A DNA stretch of 64,000 bases from Anaerocolumna aminovalerica (GTDB taxonomy: Bacteria > Bacillota > Clostridia > Lachnospirales > Lachnospiraceae): positions 62,001 to 126,000 of the forward strand of contig NZ_FOWD01000003.1 of the NCBI RefSeq assembly GCF_900115365.1, in the 5' to 3' direction. Positions within the stretch are counted from its first letter, which is position 1, and each line of letters begins with the position of its first letter. Both the position numbers and the translations under genes were made by a program. The notes under the pieces are model-generated. The model did no database searches. It was not told the origin of the DNA and saw only the letters and a program-made list of their open reading frames with translations. This document shows, in pieces, positions 1-7,486 of the stretch.

Positions 1-339
1 GGTACTTGTACGGTCTTATTAGATGGTATGCCTGTAAAATCCTGCTTAACTTTAGCTATCGAAACCATTGGTCATAAGATCTTAACCATTGAAGGGTTGG
101 GAGGCATGGGAAGCCATACCCAAATTCAGGAAGCTTTTGTAGAATATAATGCATTTCAATGTGGCTATTGTACCTCTGGTTTTCTTATGGTCTGTCATGC
201 CCTGATTAATAATAAACCTGAAGCTGATGAATATGAAATAGAGAAATGGCTGGAATCAAATATCTGCCGTTGCACAAGTTATCAAGAAATTAGAAGTGCT
301 GTTGAAAGCGTTTTAAAAAATCAGCCTAAATATGTTTAA
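1..339 (+). CDS. [2Fe-2S] subunit of a molybdenum hydroxylase (xanthine dehydrogenase type), 3' part
   Basis: The reading frame is open from base 1, so the gene begins before the window. The visible start GTCTVLLDG and SCL fit the end of the plant-ferredoxin-like cluster-binding loop. This is followed by an alpha-helical [2Fe-2S] domain with CGYC near residue 55 and CRC near residue 90. This two-domain layout is typical of the small iron-sulfur subunit (XdhC/CoxS/NdhS type), which passes electrons from a molybdopterin subunit to a flavin subunit in purine, CO or nicotinate-type hydroxylases. The partner subunits are not in the window, so the substrate cannot be named. No downstream gene on this strand is linked to it. 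The family call is firm; the specific enzyme is not. Confidence 0.9.
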   Translation, partial: GTCTVLLDGMPVKSCLTLAIETIGHKILTIEGLGGMGSHTQIQEAFVEYNAFQCGYCTSGFLMVCHALINNKPEADEYEIEKWLESNICRCTSYQEIRSAVESVLKNQPKYV

Positions 340-389
340 TCCCACTTGGGAAAGAATGTATAATCTAAGATACCGCTTTTATAAAATTT

Positions 390-423
390 AAGAGACGAAC
401 AAGTATTCACTGATTCGTCTCTT
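390..423. terminator. bidirectional intrinsic terminator between convergent genes
   Basis: A perfect 10-bp inverted repeat (390-399 pairs with 414-423, AAGAGACGAA/TTCGTCTCTT) with a 14-nt loop lies between the ends of two convergent genes. Short A and T runs flank it, so it may serve both strands. Confidence 0.75.
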
Positions 424-447
424 ATTGACAACATATTCAACTTCGTT

Positions 448-1254
448 TTACTTACTTTGAACGATATCATCTAATGTTCCAAAGGTATACCCCATCTCTT
501 TCCACTTCGTAATTAACTCATCCAGGATTTCAGAATTCGTCTTTGATGTACTATGAAGAAGAACGATTGCTCCCGGGTGGATTCTGCCAAGGAGCTTTTT
601 AAATGCCTCTTCATGTGTAGGTTGTTTGTCGTTATACCAATCGACATAGGCAAGGCTCCAAAATATAGTTTTATATCCTAATTCTTGTGCCATTTTCATG
701 TTATTTTCGCTATATATACCTTGAGGGGGCCGGTAATATTTTGTTAAATCTTTACCGGTAATTTCTTTATAAGCATTTTCTAAATCTTCGATTTCTTTAC
801 GAAAAGCTTCCATGGTAGAAATCTTTGACATATTTGGATGATTGTATGTATGATTTGCTACATTATGCCCTTCTTCTACCATTCTTTTTACCAAATCAGG
901 GCTTGAGGTCATATAATTACCAACTAGAAAAAATGTGGCAGGTACGTTATGCTTTTTTAATGCATCAAGTATAGTTGGTGTGTAGCCATTCTCATATCCT
1001 GCGTCAAAAGTTAAATAAATAACTTTCTTATTGGCATCTCCGATATAGTACGCATCATATTTTTTTAGTTCGGTTGCTGTTGCATTGCCTGTAGGCGGCT
1101 GACCTTCCGTGGAAAAGCCAAGTCCCCAGTTTGATTCGTTTACTTTATCTTTACCATAGGCATGCACTAACATAGCGATTCCACCGCCAAGAAAATACAT
1201 TACTGCAAAAAGTAAAATATAGATTACTGCTTTTTTCAATTTTATCCGTTCCAT
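448..1254 (-). CDS. polysaccharide deacetylase, PdaA-like
   Basis: This is a NodB-fold (CE4) deacetylase with an N-terminal membrane anchor (about residues 8-30). The metal/catalytic motif TFDAGYENG starts near residue 82, HTYNHP supplies the metal-binding histidines, and RPPQG follows near residue 175. The TFDAGYENG form is typical of the PdaA branch, which deacetylates N-acetylmuramic acid during formation of muramic delta-lactam in the spore cortex. That role fits an organism carrying spoIVA, but the exact substrate is inferred from the family. The 268-residue length is usual. The ATG has a GGAG Shine-Dalgarno 12 nt upstream. The gene is apparently monocistronic. Confidence 0.85.
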   Translation of the reverse strand: MERIKLKKAVIYILLFAVMYFLGGGIAMLVHAYGKDKVNESNWGLGFSTEGQPPTGNATATELKKYDAYYIGDANKKVIYLTFDAGYENGYTPTILDALKKHNVPATFFLVGNYMTSSPDLVKRMVEEGHNVANHTYNHPNMSKISTMEAFRKEIEDLENAYKEITGKDLTKYYRPPQGIYSENNMKMAQELGYKTIFWSLAYVDWYNDKQPTHEEAFKKLLGRIHPGAIVLLHSTSKTNSEILDELITKWKEMGYTFGTLDDIVQSK

Positions 1255-1606
1255 ATAAATAAAACTCCAACAAGTGTTTATTATAGTATATTTGCCGGAA
1301 CTCAGGGTAATTCCTTTATATGTTGTACTATTTAGAGATTTGTTGTTTTTCTGCTGCCTCTTAATGAATTTTATTAATTTACTTAGATTCTAGTACATTT
1401 TCTTGAAAATTCATAACTAATAATTTGAATTGCTTCAAAAAAGTAAGGAGTGATCAAGGATTAGTTTTGTTTGACAAGCAGTTTTATTTTGGTATAAAAT
1501 AACATATAAGGAAAATAAATTTCTATAACAATTAAAGTAAGGTAAAGGCATATTTTTTATATTTTTTCGGAGTATTTAAAAACTAATAATAATCGGAGGC
1601 CTGTTT
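1255..1606. other. divergent intergenic region
   Basis: This 352-bp AT-rich gap lies between the divergent deacetylase and Fpg-like genes. It contains the plus-strand promoter at 1471-1498. No other gene or repeat was seen. Confidence 0.5.
1471..1498 (+). promoter_or_regulatory. sigma-A type promoter of the Fpg-like gene
   Basis: TTGACA at 1471-1476 and TATAAA at 1493-1498 are separated by 16 bp. The predicted transcript starts near 1505 and leaves a leader of about 100 nt before the start codon at 1607. Confidence 0.65.
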
Positions 1607-2434
1607 ATGTTAGAATTTCCAGAAGTATTGACTATTGCAGAACAACTTAATAATCATGTGGTTGGGAAAAGAATCAATAACGTGTTACCGCCGTCTAAAG
1701 AGCACAAATTTTGCTGGTATAATGGAGAACCGGCCAAATATGACGCTGCAATAAAAGGAAGGGAAATTGAATCTGTAGAAGGGTTTGGAATTTTTGTTGA
1801 AATCACTTTCTCTAACGGTTATAAGCTATGTTTTAATGATGGTGTAAATGTAAGGCTGGAGTCCAGTGAGAAAGATTTGAAAAATTATCAATTACTAATT
1901 GAATTAGATGATAGCTCAAATTTAGTTTTCACGGTGGCAATGTATGGCGGAATTTTTCTTCACGATGGTAGTTATGATAATGAATATTATTTGAAAAGTA
2001 AACATGCAATTTCACCATTCTCACCAGAGTTTAAAGAGAAATACCATAAAATATTAATGGATAGCAAGCCTAATCTAAGTGCTAAAGCTTTTCTTGCCAC
2101 TGAACAGCGCTTTCCCGGAATTGGTAATGGTGTATTACAGGATATTCTGTTTACAGCGGGTATTCACCCTAAGCGTAAAATTAGTACATTTAGTGATTCG
2201 GATAAAGAAAATTTATTGGATTGTATCATTACTGTTTTACAGGATATGGTTGAAAATGGTGGACGTGATATAGAAAAAGACATTTTTGGACGAAAAGGTG
2301 GTTATAAGGTATGTATGTCAAAAAACACCATTAAATCAAATTGTCCAAAGTGCGGAGGGCAAATTATAAAAGAGTCATATCTTGGAGGCTCTGTCTATTA
2401 CTGCCCTTTATGTCAACCACTTATTAAAGAATAA
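1607..2434 (+). CDS. Fpg/Nei-family DNA-binding protein lacking the catalytic N-terminal proline
   Basis: The 275-residue protein has the full layout of formamidopyrimidine-DNA glycosylase: a beta-sandwich N-domain, a helix-two-turns-helix (IGNGVLQDILFTAGIHP, about residues 187-203) and a C-terminal zinc finger (CPKC...CPLC). The N-terminus, however, reads MLEFPEV instead of MPELPEV. The proline whose amine attacks the damaged base is therefore Leu2, although Glu3 is kept. The position of the catalytic beta-sandwich lysine (RRxKY in Fpg) reads GFGIF. I recall related Firmicutes sequences annotated as endonuclease VIII, so this may be a recognised divergent branch. Glycosylase/AP-lyase chemistry by the standard mechanism looks unlikely; damage recognition or another DNA role is possible. 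GGAGG lies 7 nt before the ATG. Confidence 0.8.
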   Translation: MLEFPEVLTIAEQLNNHVVGKRINNVLPPSKEHKFCWYNGEPAKYDAAIKGREIESVEGFGIFVEITFSNGYKLCFNDGVNVRLESSEKDLKNYQLLIELDDSSNLVFTVAMYGGIFLHDGSYDNEYYLKSKHAISPFSPEFKEKYHKILMDSKPNLSAKAFLATEQRFPGIGNGVLQDILFTAGIHPKRKISTFSDSDKENLLDCIITVLQDMVENGGRDIEKDIFGRKGGYKVCMSKNTIKSNCPKCGGQIIKESYLGGSVYYCPLCQPLIKE

Positions 2435-2472
2435 GGCTATAATGGACATATCATATAAAACAACTTAATCTT

Positions 2473-2532
2473 CATTCCCTGTCTGATAAGGAATTTTATA
2501 GTTGCCATAAAATCATTATCAGACAGGGAATG
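2473..2532. terminator. long perfect hairpin at converging gene ends
   Basis: A perfect 17-bp inverted repeat (2473-2489 with 2516-2532, CATTCCCTGTCTGATAA and its complement) has TTTT following on the plus strand. It probably terminates the Fpg-like gene. Its right arm overlaps the last codons of the small minus-strand ORF at 2519-2758. Confidence 0.75.
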
Positions 2533-2758
2533 TTTTGCTAAATCTTAAACACAAAAATAGCATAAGTCTTATCATTTCCATAACTCTTAAATAATTAATT
2601 ACTACTAAATCATTTCTTAATTCAGACTTATCAAGTGCCTTTAAAACATTAATTTCGTCTATGATGTTACAACATTTTGCAGTAAGTCTTTCTCTATCAT
2701 GAGGTTTATGTACAGGTGGATTGAGTATTATTCCTTTTCTATAGAATTCATCTTCCAT
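2519..2758 (-). CDS. small hypothetical protein
   Basis: This 79-residue frame starts 24 bp after the acetyltransferase gene and may be co-transcribed with it. A purine-rich GGGGGAAG stretch is almost directly before the ATG, which is closer than usual. The N-terminal two thirds look like a soluble helical protein (KCCNIIDEINVLKALDKSEL). The last residues are encoded by the arm of the strong terminator hairpin, so the C-terminus may have been altered or the frame may be fortuitous. No family was recognised. Confidence 0.4.
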   Translation of the reverse strand: MEDEFYRKGIILNPPVHKPHDRERLTAKCCNIIDEINVLKALDKSELRNDLVVINYLRVMEMIRLMLFLCLRFSKTFPV

Positions 2759-2782
2759 TCTTCCCCCATAGCAAATTACCTG

Positions 2783-3532
2783 TTAAGTCCTGCTTGTGCT
2801 GACTAATTCCGCCCATGCAGGATAAAATCCGGCATTAAGAGCAATATTTTGTGAATGAAAATGTGAACTTGCAGTACCGTAAAAAGGTACTTTCCCTCGT
2901 TTTAAGATTTCATTTTTTAATAGTGTAACCAGGTATGTCCCTATTCCTCTGCCTCTGTATTCCGGAATGACATCAATACCAATCTGCCACATAGTATTAC
3001 TGTCGGTACTGGCACCAGCCATACCCATTATGTTAACTCCATCAAATGCAGCAACTGAAAGCACATCTGGATGGTTTTTATCATAAGCAAAGGCTTGCTT
3101 AAATCTATTATCACCTTTAAATTGCATTATCTCTTCCTCTTCATACCATTTCGTGCTGGCAATAGGCTTGATTTCTGATATGTTTGGTCTTGGAAGATAA
3201 TAATAATGGATATCTTCTATTTCATGTCCATATTCTTGCAGCTTTTTATCAATTGTTCGCAGCTTGGGATACTCAAAAAGCCAAGCCGTATTACTATTTA
3301 ACAAGTTTTCTTCACACCATGGTATCATCGAAGATTCCGTACATATAATTGCTTTGTTGCCAAAACAAAGTATTTTAAAAAAGCATCCATCACTTATATA
3401 AATACGTCTGCCCTCCAAGAGGCCATTTTTAACTATAGTATTTTTATCTTTTTCAAAATCAGATAATTGACAATTATAATCCAGTGCTAATTGTGTCTTA
3501 GTAATTTGTAAAATTTGTTCGTTTGTATACAT
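2783..3532 (-). CDS. GNAT-family N-acetyltransferase
   Basis: The 249-residue protein has a divergent N-terminal half and a C-terminal GNAT domain. The acetyl-CoA pyrophosphate-binding motif reads PEYRGRGIGTYLV (about residues 189-201). It is followed by the usual N-A-GF segment (NIALNAGFYPAW), which in this family packs against CoA. The acceptor substrate is unknown. The start is supported by GAGG 7 nt upstream of the ATG at 3532. The small ORF at 2519-2758 follows closely and could share the transcript. Confidence 0.8.
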   Translation of the reverse strand: MYTNEQILQITKTQLALDYNCQLSDFEKDKNTIVKNGLLEGRRIYISDGCFFKILCFGNKAIICTESSMIPWCEENLLNSNTAWLFEYPKLRTIDKKLQEYGHEIEDIHYYYLPRPNISEIKPIASTKWYEEEEIMQFKGDNRFKQAFAYDKNHPDVLSVAAFDGVNIMGMAGASTDSNTMWQIGIDVIPEYRGRGIGTYLVTLLKNEILKRGKVPFYGTASSHFHSQNIALNAGFYPAWAELVSTSRT

Positions 3533-3718
3533 ATCAGTACCTCATATTTAAATTTTATTTTGAATGGATATTAGAATTATACCACATATATGGGATTAAA
3601 ATATCCAACATTTATATTGATATTTTTTAAATCCAAGTTTATTTGAAAAGGAATTGTATTCTTGCTATTAACCTAATAGTACTTTGCTCTTTGAATTAAT
3701 TCCAAATTCACTGCATTA

Positions 3719-4222
3719 TTAATATTTATTTAACTCATCTGTACCGTCATCTTCTATTTTTTCTATCTTGCGGATAATAACGTCATAGGAATAGTTATCG
3801 TTGATTCTGACATTTACCTTATCATTAACTTTATGATGCAGGAGAGCTTTTCCAAGAGGAGAGTCAATACTAATTCGTTTCTTAATTGAATTTGACCTGA
3901 CGGTGGTTACAATCTTGTAAGTTACTTCTTCATCATCTTCAGGTATAAAGACGGTAACAAGAGTATTAAGTCCAACTTCATCATCTTCCCCATCCTCAGA
4001 TATTATATGGGCTGTTTTTATCATTTTCTCAAGGTATCTTATTCTGCTTTCGTTTTGATTCTTAAATTGTTTTGCTGCTTTATATTCAAAATTCTCGCTT
4101 AAATCACCATGTGCTCTTGCTTCTTGTACATCCTGTAATGCTTTCTTCCTCACCACAAGTTTTCGATGTTCAATTTCTTCTTCCATTCTTTTTACGTCTT
4201 TTTCTGTTATTCTATCATACAT
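3719..4222 (-). CDS. greA: transcription elongation factor, GreA/GreB family
   Basis: Gre factors enter the RNA polymerase secondary channel and stimulate transcript cleavage in stalled complexes. The N-terminal coiled coil with the acidic tip motif HGDLSENFEYKAAK (around residues 38-51) is clear. The C-terminal FKBP-like domain contains SPLGKALLHHKVND. The start is set at 4222 because CGGAGA lies at good distance there. The upstream extension has no ribosome site and would add 23 unrelated residues. The resulting 167 aa is close to the usual 158. Whether this is the only Gre factor in the genome cannot be told. Confidence 0.9.
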   Translation of the reverse strand: MYDRITEKDVKRMEEEIEHRKLVVRKKALQDVQEARAHGDLSENFEYKAAKQFKNQNESRIRYLEKMIKTAHIISEDGEDDEVGLNTLVTVFIPEDDEEVTYKIVTTVRSNSIKKRISIDSPLGKALLHHKVNDKVNVRINDNYSYDVIIRKIEKIEDDGTDELNKY

Positions 4223-4337
4223 ATTTATTTTCTCCGTTTTTAATAATTTTTGTGAAAAGCTAGTTTTTAAGATAATAAAATTTATGTACATGATTCAGGT
4301 ATCCAATCGGTATTTACAATCAACCATGTAAATATTT

Positions 4338-4534
4338 CATTCCGTTTTTATTATATCATGAACATAAAGCTTGTTCATGATCCTGGCACTCCATTCAGAA
4401 AATACAAGCAAGCTTGCATTTCCTCATTCCGTTTTTATTATATCATGAACGTAAAGCTTGTTCATGATCTTGGCACTCCATTCAGAAAATACAAGCAAGC
4501 TTGCATTTTCCTCATTCCGTTTTTATTATATCAT
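4338..4534 (+). repeat. tandem two-hairpin repeat, two full copies plus a partial third
   Basis: Units begin with CATTCCGTTTTTATTATATC at 4338, 4425 and 4513, giving periods of 87 and 88 bp; the third stops at about 4534. Each full unit can fold into two hairpins: ATCATGAAC/GTTCATGAT, then a stem built on CAAGC..GCTTG. The spacer between them is TGGCACTCCATTCAG. A diverged copy lies at 28061-28152 in the opposite orientation. The region 4223-4706 between divergent genes holds nothing else that I recognise. Confidence 0.85.
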
Positions 4535-4706
4535 ACCTTCGAATAAATTTGATAAATAAAAGGTTCTTATTTTCTACAAAAATATGTAGTAAATTCTACA
4601 ATCCCTTTCATAGTAACTTTTGTTATGGTATACTTAAAGAATCAAAATATATATACCTCTGGAATGTATATTCAATTATGATATTCTTAATCATGGGGGC
4701 GTAATT

Positions 4707-5117
4707 ATGGAAGATTTGCTTACTTTATTAAATGTGTTACAAGCTAAAAGAAAATTTTTCTTACCTTTTTTAGCATTTTGTTGGATTTTTATTACATGTT
4801 TTTTGTTCCCTCAACCATTTATTAATAAAGGTAATTCCTCAATCTTATTTAATGGATTAATAATTTATGCATATTCAATAGCATGCCTTATGCTATTAGG
4901 CATGATAAATATAAATAGAGTTTGGGTGGTATTCTTATTTGTAATGGCAGCGGATGCAATCGGAATAGGAAGTCGTTATATATTAGAATACGGGGAAGTC
5001 TCCAATGAAATTAATTTTACCTTATCTTCCACATTAGGATATTTGTTAATAATTCCGTTTACTACTACATTGATATACTTATTAATGTACAGTTTTAAAA
5101 GGTGGTTTAAATTATAA
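4707..5117 (+). CDS. small integral membrane protein of unknown function
   Basis: This 136-residue frame has four likely membrane helices (about residues 18-35, 47-68, 70-90 and 107-130) and a basic C-terminus (FKRWFKL). A GGGGGC stretch before the ATG may serve as ribosome site. A good terminator follows directly. No family was recognised. The gene stands alone between the tandem repeat and argS, and the strong hydrophobic pattern makes it more likely real than spurious. Confidence 0.6.
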   Translation: MEDLLTLLNVLQAKRKFFLPFLAFCWIFITCFLFPQPFINKGNSSILFNGLIIYAYSIACLMLLGMININRVWVVFLFVMAADAIGIGSRYILEYGEVSNEINFTLSSTLGYLLIIPFTTTLIYLLMYSFKRWFKL

Positions 5118-5154
5118 ATAAATGCAAAATAACAAGGAAAGTTGTTGTCCAAGT

Positions 5155-5184
5155 CAGGGTACCCAAAAAGGTACCCTGTTTTAT
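5155..5184. terminator. intrinsic terminator between convergent genes
   Basis: The 9-bp stem CAGGGTACC/GGTACCCTG (5155-5163 with 5170-5178) has loop CAAAAA and is followed by TTTTATTT on the plus strand. It lies between the membrane-protein gene and the end of argS and could act on both. Confidence 0.85.
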
Positions 5185-5190
5185 TTCTAA

Positions 5191-6885
5191 TTACATTTCT
5201 TCCGGACACTGTATCCCTAATAATTCCATGGCTTCCTTCATAACCTTCTGAGCTGCAAATACAAGGCATAAACGTGCCAGCCTAATCTTATATTCCGAAT
5301 TAATAATGGAACAATTGTGATAGAACTTATTAAATTCTTGCGCTAATCCTATAACATATCGGGCGATTATACTTGGCTCATATGAATCTGCTGCATACAA
5401 AACAGCTTTAGGATAATCATTTAATTTCTTTACTAACTGAAAACTGGTATCTTCATTAAGAGGAGAAAAATCAATGTCCAGACTTGATACATAGTCAGGA
5501 TTCTTTCTTAATATACTTTTAGCACGTGCGTAAGTATATTGAACATATGGACCGGTGGAACCTTCAAAACTAAGGACTTCATCCCAGGAAAAGTCTATAT
5601 TTTTTATCCGTTGATGAAATAAATCATGAAATATAATTGCTCCAATTCCAACCATCTTAGCTGTTTTCTCTTTGTTTTGCAAATTAGGATTCCTGGTTTC
5701 TATAGCTTTTTCTGCTCTTAAAATAGCTTCCTTTAAAAGCTCTTCCGCATAAACAATATTACCACTGCGTGTGGATAATTTTTCACCGGATATACTTACC
5801 AGGCCATATGGTATATGGATTAATCCATTGCTCCAATCATAACCCATCATGTCAATTACTTTAAAAACCTGAGCAAAATGAAGTTTTTGCTCTAAGCCAG
5901 TAACATACAAGCATTTTGTAAAGTGAAAGGTTTTTTTCCTATACAATATGGCGGCTAAATCTCTTGATGGATAAATGGAGCTGCCATCACTTTTTGTAAT
6001 CAAGCATGGAGCCATATTGTATTTATCTAAATTGACAATTTTAGCTCCCTGGCTTTCTTCTAATAGATTCTTATGTGTCAATTCCTTAACAACTGCAGAA
6101 ACTTTATCCATATAAAAACTTTCTCCGGTAAAACTATCAAATTCTACGCCAAGCAATTGGTAGATATGGTTAAATTGGATCATACTGATTTCCTTAAACC
6201 AATCCCATATATTAAGAGCTTCCTCATCTCCTTGTTCCATTTTTAGAAACCAGGAGCGCGCCTCCTCATTAAGTTTAGGATTATCTTTTGCTTCCTTATG
6301 AAATAGTATATAGATTCGTAATAATTCATTGATACCTTCTTTTTCTACTTTTTCCCTGCTGCTCCAATTCTTATAAGCCAGGATTAGTTTACCAAACTGG
6401 GTTCCCCAATCCCCTAAGTGGTTGATTCTAACAACTTTATATCCAAGTTTTTCGTATATCTTATACAGAGAATTACCTATTACGGTAGTTCTTAAATGTC
6501 CCACGTGAAAATTTTTCGCAATATTGGGAGAAGAATAATCAATGCATATAGTTTGATTTCTGCCAATGGATCTGCTAATATAAGTTTCATTCATTATTTG
6601 CTCTAAGACTATTTTTATATAGTAATTTCTTTGGACGAAAATATTTAGATATCCATTGAATACTTCTGTTTTATCAATGAATGGGATGTTAGCAGAATCA
6701 ATATATTGTTTAATATCTTCTGCAATATTTGTTGGGTTCTTATGATATATCTTGGCTAAAGGAAAACATGGTAATGCATAATCACCCATAGTACTGTTAG
6801 GTGGTATTTCTATTAATGATGCTATGGTTTCTTCTGGTATTTCCGATGCATAATTTGCAATTAATTTGCTAATCTCTTTTATCAT
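5191..6885 (-). CDS. argS: arginyl-tRNA synthetase
   Basis: This class I synthetase charges tRNA-Arg. The 564-residue protein has the N-terminal Add1 tRNA-binding region, a HIGH-type signature HVGH (residues 127-130 in SSPNIAKNFHVGHLRTT), the KMSKS-equivalent GEKLSTRSGN and the C-terminal helical DALR anticodon-binding domain. The start at 6885 is chosen because AGGAGGAA is well placed there; the 16-codon upstream extension runs into the attenuator T-run. The gene has its own promoter and a 5' leader with an Arg-rich peptide and terminator (see 6886-7112), implying control by charged tRNA-Arg supply. Confidence 0.97.
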   Translation of the reverse strand: MIKEISKLIANYASEIPEETIASLIEIPPNSTMGDYALPCFPLAKIYHKNPTNIAEDIKQYIDSANIPFIDKTEVFNGYLNIFVQRNYYIKIVLEQIMNETYISRSIGRNQTICIDYSSPNIAKNFHVGHLRTTVIGNSLYKIYEKLGYKVVRINHLGDWGTQFGKLILAYKNWSSREKVEKEGINELLRIYILFHKEAKDNPKLNEEARSWFLKMEQGDEEALNIWDWFKEISMIQFNHIYQLLGVEFDSFTGESFYMDKVSAVVKELTHKNLLEESQGAKIVNLDKYNMAPCLITKSDGSSIYPSRDLAAILYRKKTFHFTKCLYVTGLEQKLHFAQVFKVIDMMGYDWSNGLIHIPYGLVSISGEKLSTRSGNIVYAEELLKEAILRAEKAIETRNPNLQNKEKTAKMVGIGAIIFHDLFHQRIKNIDFSWDEVLSFEGSTGPYVQYTYARAKSILRKNPDYVSSLDIDFSPLNEDTSFQLVKKLNDYPKAVLYAADSYEPSIIARYVIGLAQEFNKFYHNCSIINSEYKIRLARLCLVFAAQKVMKEAMELLGIQCPEEM

Positions 6886-6907
6886 ATAATTCCTCCTAAA
6901 AAAGTAT

Positions 6908-6951
6908 AAAAAAAACCGTAATAGAATTTGCATAAAGCTAATCTATTACGG
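6908..6951 (-). terminator. intrinsic terminator inside the argS leader
   Basis: The 10-bp stem CCGTAATAGA/TCTATTACGG (6951-6942 with 6925-6916) is followed on the minus strand by eight T residues (6915-6908). It ends about 20 nt before the argS start, so it must be bypassed for argS to be expressed. Confidence 0.9.
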
Positions 6952-7032
6952 CTCATGATAAGGATAAAATAACTTCACTAACCGCATAGAAACAAGACGT
7001 TTACTCCTGTAACTATGCTGGTACCTTCATAA

Positions 7033-7089
7033 TTACAAGAGCTTACGTCTGTCTCTACGTCTTAAATTACTTAGAACTAGTGATGTCAT
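7033..7089 (-). CDS. Arg-rich leader peptide of argS
   Basis: This 18-codon ORF reads MTSLVLSNLRRRDRRKLL and then stops. Five of six consecutive codons (10-15) are arginine (AGA CGT AGA GAC AGA CGT). AAAGGA at 7104-7099 lies 9 nt before the ATG, and the promoter at 7119-7147 places the transcript start a few bases upstream of it. The stop codon falls inside RNA segment A of the downstream structure. A clustered run of the cognate codons in front of a synthetase gene and terminator is the hallmark of attenuation leader peptides. The ORF is too short to expect an independent function. Confidence 0.75.
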   Translation of the reverse strand: MTSLVLSNLRRRDRRKLL

Positions 7090-7118
7090 TTTACCATTTC
7101 CTTTCCGTTATTTGATAT

Positions 7119-7147
7119 ATATTACCATCATATATGGTTAGTGTCAA
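7119..7147 (-). promoter_or_regulatory. argS promoter
   Basis: On the minus strand TTGACA (7147-7142) and TAATAT (7124-7119) are separated by 17 bp. This is near-consensus for the housekeeping sigma factor, with transcription expected to start near 7112. Confidence 0.8.
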
Positions 7148-7159
7148 CTATAAACTATA

Positions 7160-7420
7160 TAATTATATATGGTTATCATATCTAATAAGAATAAAGTATA
7201 TAATGCGGTAGCTGCTGCTTCCATCATCCTTTGGAACCACCATGAAACCACCGACTTGATATCTTCCATGAAAAATATAAGAATATCATTATCAAGTCTG
7301 GTGAAGTTTATTCAGAAGGTATCCTGGAATATACTGATCTGCCCACCAAACTTTTTAACATATGTATAGTTACTGGAATATTTTATCCAATAATGTTTAA
7401 ACAATATAATTTAGTATTGC
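7160..7420 (+). other. possible degraded coding remnant
   Basis: Between the divergent argS and phosphatase promoters, two overlapping plus-strand frames have protein-like stretches: NAVAAASIILWNHHETTDL (from about 7200) and, one frame shifted, KNIIIKSGEVYSEGILEY (from about 7275). Neither has a convincing ribosome site or full length. It may be a frame-shifted remnant of a small gene, or chance. No family was recognised. Confidence 0.25.
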
Positions 7421-7486
7421 AATTCAACATTATAAAGTCGCATCATATAGTAGTATAATATAAAAAAATAGTAAGGAGTTAATGAG

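Larger units (their letters stand above)
6886..7112 (-). promoter_or_regulatory. argS leader RNA: candidate ribosome-mediated attenuator
   Basis: In the minus-strand transcript the order is: leader-peptide ribosome site and ORF (7106-7033), segment A (7041-7028), segment B (7017-7004), segment C (6990-6982), then terminator arms D1 (6951-6942) and D2 (6925-6916). A pairs with B over 14 bp with two G-U pairs, extended by AGACGT/ACGTCT at 7050-7045 and 7000-6995. GCATAG in B (7018-7013) can instead pair with CTATGC in C (6989-6984). TCTAT/CGG of C can pair with D1 and so block the terminator. Ribosome position on the Arg codons could therefore select readthrough or termination. No T-box sequence was found. 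Confidence 0.7.

Noticed and set aside
4338-4534. CRISPR array
   Set aside because: The 87-88 bp units are nearly identical over their full length with no variable spacers, and no cas genes are present.
6886-7112. T-box riboswitch for argS
   Set aside because: The conserved T-box sequence (AGGGTGGNACCGCG) does not occur before the terminator. The only similar stretch, GAAGGTACCAG, lies in a loop in the wrong place.
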